NCBI RefSeq assembly: GCF_900112975.1
Contig: NZ_FONQ01000019.1
Coordinates: 1 to 59,421, forward strand
Direction of reading: 5' to 3'
Length of the DNA: 59,421 nucleotides
Origin: Flavobacterium xueshanense
Lineage (GTDB): Bacteria; Bacteroidota; Bacteroidia; Flavobacteriales; Flavobacteriaceae
Shown here: positions 24,582-31,280 of the stretch, in pieces
Layout: every line of letters starts with the position of its first letter
How positions within the stretch are numbered: the stretch's first letter is position 1
Made by a program: the position numbers and the translations under genes
The notes under the pieces: model-generated
Databases searched by the model: none
The model's input: only the letters and a program-made list of their open reading frames with translations
Told to the model about the DNA's origin: nothing

Positions 24582-24767
24582 TTAAATTCCTTGGAATATT
24601 TTAAGTAATTCTTCTCTGGTTATCCCTAGTTTTGCTTGATATTTTTTAAACATTTCTTCTTTTTTCTCTTCAGAAAAAAGTGCTTTATTATTCGTTAAAG
24701 CAGCAAACTTTTCTTTTAACTCTTTTTTTTGTTCTTCCCAGTTTCCCTCACGCTCTATCGGATCCAT
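24582..24767 (-). CDS. CsbD-like general stress protein, 61 aa
   Basis: The product reads MDPIEREGNWEEQKKELKEK, then FAALTNNKALFSEEKKEE and KYQAKLGITREELLKIFQG. The order GNW-x2-QK-x-KLKEKF-x2-LT, then a helix with KxGxTREEL, is that of CsbD-like stress proteins of Bacteroidota. The start is put at the ATG at 24767 because the predicted transcription start lies near 24800, so a GTG at 24803 would not be transcribed usefully. It carries the shared two-box promoter (24808-24875). CsbD proteins are small, hydrophilic and induced by general stress; the mechanism is unknown. Confidence 0.7.
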   Translation of the reverse strand: MDPIEREGNWEEQKKELKEKFAALTNNKALFSEEKKEEMFKKYQAKLGITREELLKIFQGI

Positions 24768-24807
24768 GTATTTATTGTGTATTGTATGCGAAATAGTTTT
24801 CACTTTA

Positions 24808-24875
24808 CAAATTTGGGACTTTTACAAGCTGAAGCAGTTATATAACTTTAAAGATTAGTTTCATTATTCACTGAT
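24808..24875 (-). promoter_or_regulatory. Shared two-box promoter of the CsbD-like gene
   Basis: In gene direction GTGAATAATGAAACT is followed by TTATATAAC with the 9-bp boxes 21 bp apart (plus-strand GTTTCATTA at 24858-24866 and GTTATATAA at 24837-24845). A CAAATTTG -7-like box lies with its TTTG at 24808-24811, 47 bp from the distal box, exactly as in the beta-barrel promoter. Confidence 0.65.
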
Positions 24876-24977
24876 TCGATAGATTATAATACAGATTAGG
24901 AAAAAATCTAAAGAAATAAAATAGTATTTTTTAAATATTAAGAATTTAACTGAGAATAACGTTGTGTATTTGTATAT

Positions 24978-25184
24978 TTATTTATGGCTCTGACTATATT
25001 TTTTTAGTAAATTTTCGAGAGATTCTTGATAATCGCTCAGTACTTTAATAGTTACTTCCGGATGATCAACATCAGGAATCGTCACTGGCATTTCTGATAA
25101 ATACTTAATTAATTCAGGGTATTCATTGCGTATTTTCGTAGTAATTTCGAGTATTGCCTGATTTATTTCTTTTTCTGTTTTCAT
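24978..25184 (-). CDS. Hypothetical protein, 68 aa
   Basis: The product is not assigned to a named family. It is soluble and helical at both ends, with EINQAILEITTKIRNEYPEL and then MPVTIPDVDHPEVTIKVLSD followed by YQESLENLLKKYSQ. The central PVTIPDxxxPEV pattern looks like a conserved loop. It has no signal peptide. It lies in the stress island between the DUF4382 lipoprotein and the CsbD-like gene, and its size and uninterrupted frame favour a real gene. Confidence 0.65.
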   Translation of the reverse strand: MKTEKEINQAILEITTKIRNEYPELIKYLSEMPVTIPDVDHPEVTIKVLSDYQESLENLLKKYSQSHK

Positions 25185-25247
25185 GATGATTTAAATTTTA
25201 AGAATGTTTTTAGTAGCATTTTTGTTTAAACCTAAAAAATAAAATCA

Positions 25248-25281
25248 TTAAAACCATCATAATATTGAATGATGGTTTTAA
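25248..25281 (-). terminator. Hairpin after the DUF4382 lipoprotein gene
   Basis: A perfect 13-bp inverted repeat (TTAAAACCATCAT with ATGATGGTTTTAA, 8-nt loop) has T-rich sequence on both sides and can end transcription in either direction. A second inverted repeat (CTGTTTTT with AAAAACAG, about 25313-25336) lies between it and the stop codon. Confidence 0.8.
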
Positions 25282-25354
25282 TAATTTTAGATTTTTTAGG
25301 TTATATATAAACACTGTTTTTAAGTTTAAAAAAACAGCATTTTAAGCAATCATC

Positions 25355-26125
25355 TTATAATATAATAAAAGCTCCAATGTCAGTTGTGATACCAGCTGTC
25401 ACTACTATATTAGTTTTTGTTACAGGTAATGAGGGTAGAGCAGGAGTGATGGTAATAGTGTAAGTTCCCGGAGAAAGTCCCATTACTAAGAAATCACCGT
25501 TTTCATTAACATTACTCGTATAACTTACAGCTGTCGCTGAAGTTGCTTCAACTACCGCCATTTTTCCTATTGGAGTAATTTTACCTTTTATAGAACCGCT
25601 AATTGCTTTTTCAATGGTTCTAATAACCGGTTTCAGTTGATATTCCCCATTTCCTAATTTCACCACTGATTTATTGGCATCAAAGTCCAAAAGAACAGTG
25701 TACAATATACCTTCCTGAAGTGTTTGGTTAACTTTAAGTTTTAAACCACTTTGTTCTGCACTTGGAGTCCTCAAAGGGTAACTTACACCATCAAGAACTA
25801 CTGTATTATTAGCACCGAGAATAAGTCTAATTTGTTTTACTGAAGAAATTTCCAGTGAATCAGTTGCAAGTAATGTATCGACACCATTAGAAAATTCAAG
25901 CAAGTTAAAAATCCCTTTTTTTACATTAAGTACTACAGTTTTGCCATCTTCACCAATAACTTCTACACCTTGAATATCAACATTCACTTCATCGTATGGT
26001 CCGGGTGCATCAGTCAATCTTACTGAATATGGATAACTCGCATTGTTATCATCATTGTTGCATGAATTGATTATTAATCCAAGCATGATGAAAGACAGAA
26101 TAATTTTAATTTTTTTCATTATCAT
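25355..26125 (-). CDS. DUF4382 lipoprotein with carboxypeptidase-regulatory-like domain
   Basis: The 256-residue product has an SPII signal with lipobox LIINSC and an acidic NNDDNN stretch after the cysteine, which in flavobacteria favours surface export. Residues about 30-170 are DUF4382: SYPYSVRLTDAPGPYDEVNV, DIQGVEVIGEDGKTVVLN and LLEFSNGVDTLLATDSLE. Residues about 175-256 form a prealbumin-like module (GSIKGKITPIGKMAVVEATS, GDFLVMGLSPGTYTITITPA). Translation may start at ATG 26125 or ATG 26119. A weak version of the shared two-box promoter lies upstream. Ligand and role are unknown. Confidence 0.85.
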   Translation of the reverse strand: MIMKKIKIILSFIMLGLIINSCNNDDNNASYPYSVRLTDAPGPYDEVNVDIQGVEVIGEDGKTVVLNVKKGIFNLLEFSNGVDTLLATDSLEISSVKQIRLILGANNTVVLDGVSYPLRTPSAEQSGLKLKVNQTLQEGILYTVLLDFDANKSVVKLGNGEYQLKPVIRTIEKAISGSIKGKITPIGKMAVVEATSATAVSYTSNVNENGDFLVMGLSPGTYTITITPALPSLPVTKTNIVVTAGITTDIGAFIIL

Positions 26126-26318
26126 TTAATTTAGGGTTCAAAATATTTATAGATTTGTAAAGATACTTCGTGCTTTAAAAATAAATGTTATAAAACTTTA
26201 TTATAAAGTTGTAGAATTTTAACTTTTAAGTATTTAAAAAATAAGAATTTTATTAATTAAGAGCGCTTTAGAGTAAATTTTTTTCGATATCTCTATTCAA
26301 AGGTATTTGTTAAAAAAA

Positions 26319-27203
26319 CTATTTTAAAGAATCATTTTTAGCACCTATTTTTAATTCTTTTTTCATTTCCTCTTCTTCTAAATCAACTGCATCTTCCAGT
26401 TTTTGTTCTTCTGCTTTTTTCTTTTTATTGAAGTATCCTCTCAATAAAAAATTATTTTTGGCAGCTTCAATAACTTCATTCATTCCTTTCGTCGCAGATT
26501 TAACGTTTGTTAAAGATGAATCTATAACTTTCCCCATTCTTTCATCGCTAACCAGTTTAGACAAAGCTCCTTTTCCATTATTCATATTTAAGGTAAATTT
26601 TTTGAATTCAGTAGAGCTATTTTCAAGATTAGTAACCATCATTTTTATGCTATTTCCAAATTCCTCATCAGAAACTAATCTGGATAATGCACCGTTCCCA
26701 TTGTTCATGCTGTAGCTGAATTGAGCAAGTTGTGCTGTAATAATTCCGGCGTTATCGACACTTTTTTTGACACTTACCATTAAATCATCCATTTCTATAG
26801 ATTGTTTGGAAGCAATGTAATTGCTGTTTTCTACCATTACTTTAGAGTTTTTACCTGAGGAAATGGTAAGTACTTTATCGCCCATCAAACCATCTGAGTT
26901 AATACTGGCTATAGCATCTTTTTTAATGTATTTACGAACTTCGTCTTTGATGACTAATTTAATTACTACAGAAGTGTCCGTCAAAAATTCAATTTCATCA
27001 ACAGTACCAATATTGATACCTGATAAACGAACATTATTTCCTACTTCAAGCCCATTAACCGAATTAAACTTTGAATATAATTCAAACGTAGATCCAAATA
27101 AATTTTTTTGTTTTCCAACAAAATAGATGGTCCCTACAAAAAGTATTAATCCTATGATTACAAACATTCCCAATTTCCATTGGTATCCCGATCCTTTATT
27201 CAT
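26319..27203 (-). CDS. MCE/MlaD-family lipid-transport protein
   Basis: The 294-residue product has one N-terminal membrane helix (KLGMFVIIGLILFVGTIYFV, about 10-30) and an MCE domain (about 38-115) with FNSVNGLEVGNNVRLSGINI and GTVDEIEFLTDTSVVIKLVI. The remainder is a helical segment containing two repeats with NNGNGALSRLVSDEEFG and NNGKGALSKLVSDERMG. In Mla systems MlaD forms a hexameric ring in the periplasm that passes phospholipids to the inner-membrane permease. It follows the ATPase gene by 18 bp in a three-gene operon. The acidic C-terminus (EEEEMKKELK) is an extra. Confidence 0.92.
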   Translation of the reverse strand: MNKGSGYQWKLGMFVIIGLILFVGTIYFVGKQKNLFGSTFELYSKFNSVNGLEVGNNVRLSGINIGTVDEIEFLTDTSVVIKLVIKDEVRKYIKKDAIASINSDGLMGDKVLTISSGKNSKVMVENSNYIASKQSIEMDDLMVSVKKSVDNAGIITAQLAQFSYSMNNGNGALSRLVSDEEFGNSIKMMVTNLENSSTEFKKFTLNMNNGKGALSKLVSDERMGKVIDSSLTNVKSATKGMNEVIEAAKNNFLLRGYFNKKKKAEEQKLEDAVDLEEEEMKKELKIGAKNDSLK

Positions 27204-27221
27204 TTTTTATTTTTTTATTGG

Positions 27222-27998
27222 TTATATGAAAAAAGAGCGAACCCATTCATCGTCGCTTTTTTCTAATTCTTCGTACGTTCCTTCTGCATGTATTATGCCT
27301 TCTTTTAAAATAATGATACGGTCACCAGTATGTTTGGCACAAGGCATATCATGCGTAATTATTATAGAAGATGTTTTATTTTTCTTTTGGATTTCTAATA
27401 TAAGTTCACTTATTTCTCTGGAAGTTATAGTGTCTAATCCTGTCGTGGGTTCATCGTATAAAATTATTTCAGGTTTTAATATAAGTGTTCTTGCAAGTCC
27501 AATTCTTTTGCGCATACCACCGGATAATTCTGAAGGCATCTTATCAATAGCTTCGCTCAAACCTACACTTTCCAAAACATCTTTTATTTGATTTTCCACT
27601 TCCTCAGCAGATAAATCCTTAGCATGTCTTTTCAAAGTAAAGCCTAGGTTTTCTCGAACACTCATCGAATCATACAAAGCTGCATTTTGAAATAAAAATC
27701 CAATGCGAACCCTAATTTTGTTTAGTTCATTATTGTCTAATTTGGTGATATCAGTTCCAAAAACATTTATTTCGCCTTTATCAACTTCGACTAAACCAAC
27801 TAAGCATTTTATAGCAATTGATTTCCCTGAACCGGATTTTCCTAATACAACTAAGTTTTCTCCCTTGTTGACAGAAAAAGTAACGCCTTTCAAAACCTCG
27901 TTTTTACCGAAGGATTTATAAATTTCTTTAACTTCTATAACTGGTGCATTAGTGTCAACCCTTGAAATACCATTTATTGGTGTCTTTTCTTGTATCAT
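27222..27998 (-). CDS. MlaF-type ABC transporter ATPase
   Basis: The 258-residue product is a complete ABC ATPase: Walker A LGKSGSGKSIAIK (about 53-65), Q-loop in IGFLFQNAALYDSMS, signature LSGGMRKRIGLARTL (about 158-172), Walker B EIILYDEPTTGLD, and switch histidine in SIIITHDM. The sequence FQNAALYDSMSVRENLGF and LSGGMRKRIGLAR are typical of MlaF. It powers lipid movement between the two membranes together with the adjacent MlaE-like permease (1 bp upstream) and the MlaD-like protein. No MlaB or MlaC homologue is in the window. Confidence 0.94.
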   Translation of the reverse strand: MIQEKTPINGISRVDTNAPVIEVKEIYKSFGKNEVLKGVTFSVNKGENLVVLGKSGSGKSIAIKCLVGLVEVDKGEINVFGTDITKLDNNELNKIRVRIGFLFQNAALYDSMSVRENLGFTLKRHAKDLSAEEVENQIKDVLESVGLSEAIDKMPSELSGGMRKRIGLARTLILKPEIILYDEPTTGLDTITSREISELILEIQKKNKTSSIIITHDMPCAKHTGDRIIILKEGIIHAEGTYEELEKSDDEWVRSFFI

Positions 27999-27999
27999 T

Positions 28000-28791
28000 T
28001 TAAAAGAATAAATCAGTTATTTGTACAGCAAGCATATCAATAATAAATATTGTCAGCGATGCAGTGACAACTGCAGAGTTAGCGGCTTTACCAACACTTT
28101 CCGTTCCATTAGCAGCATTAAATCCTTTGTAACAGCCAATCATTCCAATAAAAAAGCCAAAGAAAAAAGTTTTTATGGTTGCTGGAAAAATGTCTAAAAA
28201 GGCTATGGATTCTAAAACTTGAGCCAGGTATCGGTATAAGCCCACTTCACTATGGATATTGATTCCAACATATCCTCCTAAAACTCCCACGCCGTCAGCA
28301 TAAATTACTAATAACGGAATCATAAAAGTTGTTGCTAAAATTCGGGTAACCACTAAATATTTAAAAGGATTTATGGCTGAAACTTCCATAGCATCAATTT
28401 GTTCTGTTACTTTCATGGATCCTAATTCGGCACCAATACCTGAGGAAACTTTTCCTGCACAAATTAAAGCGGTTATTACAGGAGCTATTTCTCTTATAAG
28501 GGATAACGCAACCATGCTTGGTAACCAGGATTCTGCACCAAACTTAGCCAAAGTAGGTCTCGATTGCAATGTAAGAACTAGTCCCATTATGAAACCCGTG
28601 ATAGTCACTAATGGTAGTGATTTGTAGCCAATAACATAACATTGTTTAATGAACTCCTTCATTTCATACGGAGGCTTAACTACTTCTTTAAAAAAGCGTG
28701 CAGCAAACATTGTAACTTTGCCTACATCATTAAAAGTTTCTTTTAGATAGATAGTTATATTCTCCTTTTTTGTGGTTACTATGTTATTCAT
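28000..28791 (-). CDS. MlaE-type ABC lipid-transport permease
   Basis: The 263-residue product is a permease of the MlaE family with about five or six membrane helices. Family stretches are YVIGYKSLPLVTITGFIMGL, GAESWLPSMVALSLIREIAP and GKVSSGIGAELGSMKVTEQI followed by DAMEVSAINPFKYLVVTRIL. It is the first gene of an MlaE-MlaF-MlaD operon on the minus strand and overlaps no other gene. The system probably keeps the outer-membrane lipid balance, which fits the many envelope genes around it. Confidence 0.94.
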   Translation of the reverse strand: MNNIVTTKKENITIYLKETFNDVGKVTMFAARFFKEVVKPPYEMKEFIKQCYVIGYKSLPLVTITGFIMGLVLTLQSRPTLAKFGAESWLPSMVALSLIREIAPVITALICAGKVSSGIGAELGSMKVTEQIDAMEVSAINPFKYLVVTRILATTFMIPLLVIYADGVGVLGGYVGINIHSEVGLYRYLAQVLESIAFLDIFPATIKTFFFGFFIGMIGCYKGFNAANGTESVGKAANSAVVTASLTIFIIDMLAVQITDLFF

Positions 28792-29175
28792 TTATCATTA
28801 ATATTATTTTTTGATTTTTTGAAGGCAAATGATTTCGTCTGTTTGTAAATAAAGGATATTGTCAAGGAAATTTAGGTTACTCAGTCTAATTACTTATCAT
28901 AATTATCTTTGCGGAGCTGTAAATCCGTGAAATTCTTTTTCTATTGTTTAAAATATTCAGAAGAAAAACAATTCTGAGAAATTTTTTTTTAATTTATGTT
29001 AAGCATGCATTTGGATTTTTATAAAATTAATTATCAGGATTACTAGGTAATAATCTTGAAAAATTTGTATTTAAATTTGAAATATGCACTTGATTCTAAT
29101 AACTATCAAATTCTAATTGTTTGAAAATTTTAAGTAATTGAATTACAATAAAATAAAATTTGCAGCATATTTGTT
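28792..29175. other. Gene-free stretch with a candidate small RNA
   Basis: No protein gene is seen. The plus strand has a perfect TATCTTTG -7 box at 28904-28911 with no gene after it, followed about 50 bp later by a short hairpin and a run of T; this is listed as a candidate RNA. The rest is AT-rich without visible structure. Confidence 0.45.
28917..28993 (+). ncRNA. Candidate small RNA of about 75 nt
   Basis: It begins about 6 bp after an orphan TATCTTTG box (28904-28911) and ends at a hairpin, TCAGAA with TTCTGA around a 9-nt loop (about 28960-28980), followed by GAAA and a run of ten T. Alternative pairing of ATTGTTT with AAACAAT is possible. No open frame of note lies within. It could equally be a chance box and a weak hairpin. 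Confidence 0.3.
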
Positions 29176-29634
29176 TTACGATAACATCAAATCACCTAAT
29201 TTTTTAACTTTATCATGATGTGCTGTCAACAAAAGTTGTTGTGATTTAAGCATAATATGAAGCTCAGCAGTAAGATGATCCAGGTTATCAGACAAGGTGT
29301 CTTTATAACTTTTTATAGCCACAAATTCATTGTATTCAAGCGTGTTTAAAATATCTTCTCTGTCTTGCCCGATAAGTTTTGCTTTAAAATTAATCCAGAG
29401 TCTTACTAATAAACTGTTATTTCTGGCCACATCAACAGGAACTACTCCCATTTTCTGAAGCTCTTCAACGAGTTCTGATTTGAAAATTGCGCTTGTTTTC
29501 TGGAATTCGGAAAATAAATCTTTTAAATCGTTCTCTTCAGTTACTTTTTTAGCTGTTTCATAAATCTCAATTCTTTCGTTGTTGATTTCAAGGAGATTAT
29601 TTAAAACTACGATTGATTTCTCTTTATTCATCAT
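29176..29634 (-). CDS. DUF2383 / PA2169-type four-helix-bundle protein
   Basis: The 152-residue product is helical throughout and matches PA2169-type ferritin-like bundles: VLNNLLEINNERIEIYETAK, DLFSEFQKTSAIFKSELVEE and LQKMGVVPVDVARNNSLLVR, then WINFKAKLIGQDREDILNTL and HDKVKKLGDLMLS. The usual family start (LNNLLEINNDRIEGY) is well conserved. It has no signal peptide. Relatives are induced under stress with CsbD-, YtxH- and holin-X-type proteins, in line with the island. A metal site cannot be confirmed. Confidence 0.82.
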   Translation of the reverse strand: MMNKEKSIVVLNNLLEINNERIEIYETAKKVTEENDLKDLFSEFQKTSAIFKSELVEELQKMGVVPVDVARNNSLLVRLWINFKAKLIGQDREDILNTLEYNEFVAIKSYKDTLSDNLDHLTAELHIMLKSQQLLLTAHHDKVKKLGDLMLS

Positions 29635-29864
29635 CTTAATTATTAGGTATTAAACGAACTGAAAGTATATTTTTCGGGAGAGAACTGTTGATTAATAAAA
29701 AGACATAAAACATAATTATTTAATCAATTTATTCAAACTGCTTGGAAAGTCATTTCTCAGTTTTAAATAGTAATATTATTATAAGTTTCTTTTTAGATTG
29801 TTACTATAACCGAAGAAGTAATTCAACAAGAATAGTAATGGATATGGCTCAATTTTACATGAAA

Positions 29865-30305
29865 CTAAAATTTATTTGTTGTAAGAACAAGTTGCATTCC
29901 CGGGTACTGAACATCTGCGTTGTCTTCAGCTGTAATAAATATTTTTACAGGCTCAAATGATGTAACCGTTTCAAAACTCGCTTTAAGTTTTGAAGACATA
30001 AAACCAGTGTCGCTTTTAATTTGTCCAATATTTTTCACAACAGAATCTTCCGTTTCCATCCAAACAACGTACACATTTTTAGAAGGTTGTAATCTAGTTA
30101 CTTCTGCTAAATTTGTGATTTCTATTTTAATCGAATTGTTCTTATTACTGTCTTTTTTAACACTCACTTTTCCTTGTGCAGCCGGAACTACTGAAGATTT
30201 TTGAAAAGCAATATTTTTGCCGCAAGAAGCAAATGATAAAAATATGATTAAGGATAGAGCGCAAATGAATATTTTTTTAATATCTGAATTTAATTGAATT
30301 GTCAT
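29865..30305 (-). CDS. Small lipoprotein, 146 aa, of a stress-linked family
   Basis: The product has an SPII signal with lipobox SFASC (Cys about 28). The mature part is a single beta-rich domain: NNSIKIEITNLAEVTRLQPS, KNVYVVWMETEDSVVKNIGQ and VTSFEPVKIFITAEDNADVQ followed by YPGMQLVLTT. Such proteins with the YxVWxET and TAEDxxxVQYPG words are found in flavobacterial stress islands, but the function is not established. The gene has the doubled-box promoter (30336-30403) shared with the beta-barrel and CsbD-like genes, so the three are probably controlled together. Confidence 0.8.
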   Translation of the reverse strand: MTIQLNSDIKKIFICALSLIIFLSFASCGKNIAFQKSSVVPAAQGKVSVKKDSNKNNSIKIEITNLAEVTRLQPSKNVYVVWMETEDSVVKNIGQIKSDTGFMSSKLKASFETVTSFEPVKIFITAEDNADVQYPGMQLVLTTNKF

Positions 30306-30335
30306 TGTATGTTTTTTTTAAATTATTATACAGCA

Positions 30336-30403
30336 CAAATTTCACAATCAAAGCAATAAATATGTTATATAAATATTGTAAAAAGTTACATTATTCACAC
30401 GTA
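30336..30403 (-). promoter_or_regulatory. Shared two-box promoter of the small lipoprotein gene
   Basis: In gene direction GTGTGAATAATGTAACTTT is followed by TTATATAAC, with the two 9-bp boxes 21 bp apart (plus-strand GTTACATTA at 30385-30393 and GTTATATAA at 30364-30372). A GAAATTTG box has its TTTG at 30336-30339, 46 bp from the distal box and 31 bp before the ATG. The 19-bp distal part is identical to the one at 23857. Confidence 0.7.
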
Positions 30404-30424
30404 AATAAAAATGATTTCCTTGGT

Positions 30425-30646
30425 TTATGCATTTTTTTTATTACCAACCACCAGTAAAACAACGCCACCTACAGCAAGTACAATTCCTATTATTGGCGAC
30501 CAGGCTATTGGATGATTTACTTCTTTATTTATTTCAATAGGTCCTATGTCAACTACTTTTTCTGTAGTTGTAAAATTAAAGCTATTGTAAAGCAACATTA
30601 GTACTCCTAAAACAATCAGTATAATTCCTATGGTTTTGCTTTTCAT
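30425..30646 (-). CDS. Small two-helix membrane protein, 73 aa
   Basis: The product has two membrane helices (IGIILIVLGVLMLLYNSF near the start and IIGIVLAVGGVVLLVVGN near the end) joined by a periplasmic or cytosolic loop with TTTEKVVDIGPIEINKEVNH. It resembles DUF3185-type small membrane proteins. It lies 119 bp upstream of the stress-linked lipoprotein gene and is read the same way. Function is unknown. The size, clear topology and conserved-looking loop support a real gene. Confidence 0.75.
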   Translation of the reverse strand: MKSKTIGIILIVLGVLMLLYNSFNFTTTEKVVDIGPIEINKEVNHPIAWSPIIGIVLAVGGVVLLVVGNKKNA

Positions 30647-30698
30647 TTTTATTTATTTAAAAGTTAATTTGTTTAAAAGTTATTTTTTAGTATTTAAA

Positions 30699-31130
30699 TT
30701 ATGCTTTAGAAAAATATTCTTTGACAAAATTATGTTGCTGATTTAAGGTCATCTTATCAATTTCTTTGTTTTCGAATTCAATTTTAAGAAAATGTTTATC
30801 TCCACTTACTAGATCCAACAAATCTACTTTTGCATCATTAAGACCATAAAGAATTACGCGTTTATGGTTTTTAATTGTTTCACCAATTTTTTGTATTAGT
30901 TGTACAATTGTTTTTGGTCTTTGTCAGGCATTAAATTTTCGTTTTTTGCTAAACATTTATTTTTTTCCTTGCTTGAAAACTTTGATTCGGTAGTTTCAAT
31001 TTCAAAATATTTTAATGTAAGTTCCATTAGATCCGCTAGTACTGATCCATCTAAAAACCTAATTATTTCGATGCTGTCATGATGATTTTTTTTTAGATTT
31101 AGTAATGTTACGTGATTTAATATAGGTAAT
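30699..31130 (-). pseudogene. Frameshifted small gene of unknown family
   Basis: Two minus-strand pieces in adjacent frames read as one protein. The first gives HHDSIEIIRFLDGSVLADLM and ELTLKYFEIETTESKFSSK, ending NLMPDKDQKQLYN. The second gives TIVQLIQKIGETIKNHKRVI then LYGLNDAKVDLLDLVSGDKH and FLKIEFENKEIDKMTLNQQH before the stop at 30699. Adding one base to the five-base homopolymer at 30911-30915 joins them into about 135 residues. No ATG starts the first piece before ATG-ELTLKYF (43 codons). The protein is soluble and not recognised. Either a recent loss, a sequencing error or programmed slippage would explain it. Confidence 0.55.
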
Positions 31131-31280
31131 AATTAATTGTAAAAGTCTAAAGTTCAGTCGTTTATTTATTATAATTATCGTATAAATTTACATAAAAATT
31201 ATATAATTACATGTTTGTAAATCATATTAATGGGTGAGATTGCTTTTATCTGAAGGAAATTTTGTTACTTTATTTGTATT

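Noticed and set aside
30900..31082. A 60-codon plus-strand frame starting MYNCFWSLSGIKF
   Set aside because: It lies opposite the frameshifted minus-strand gene, whose two pieces look much more protein-like.
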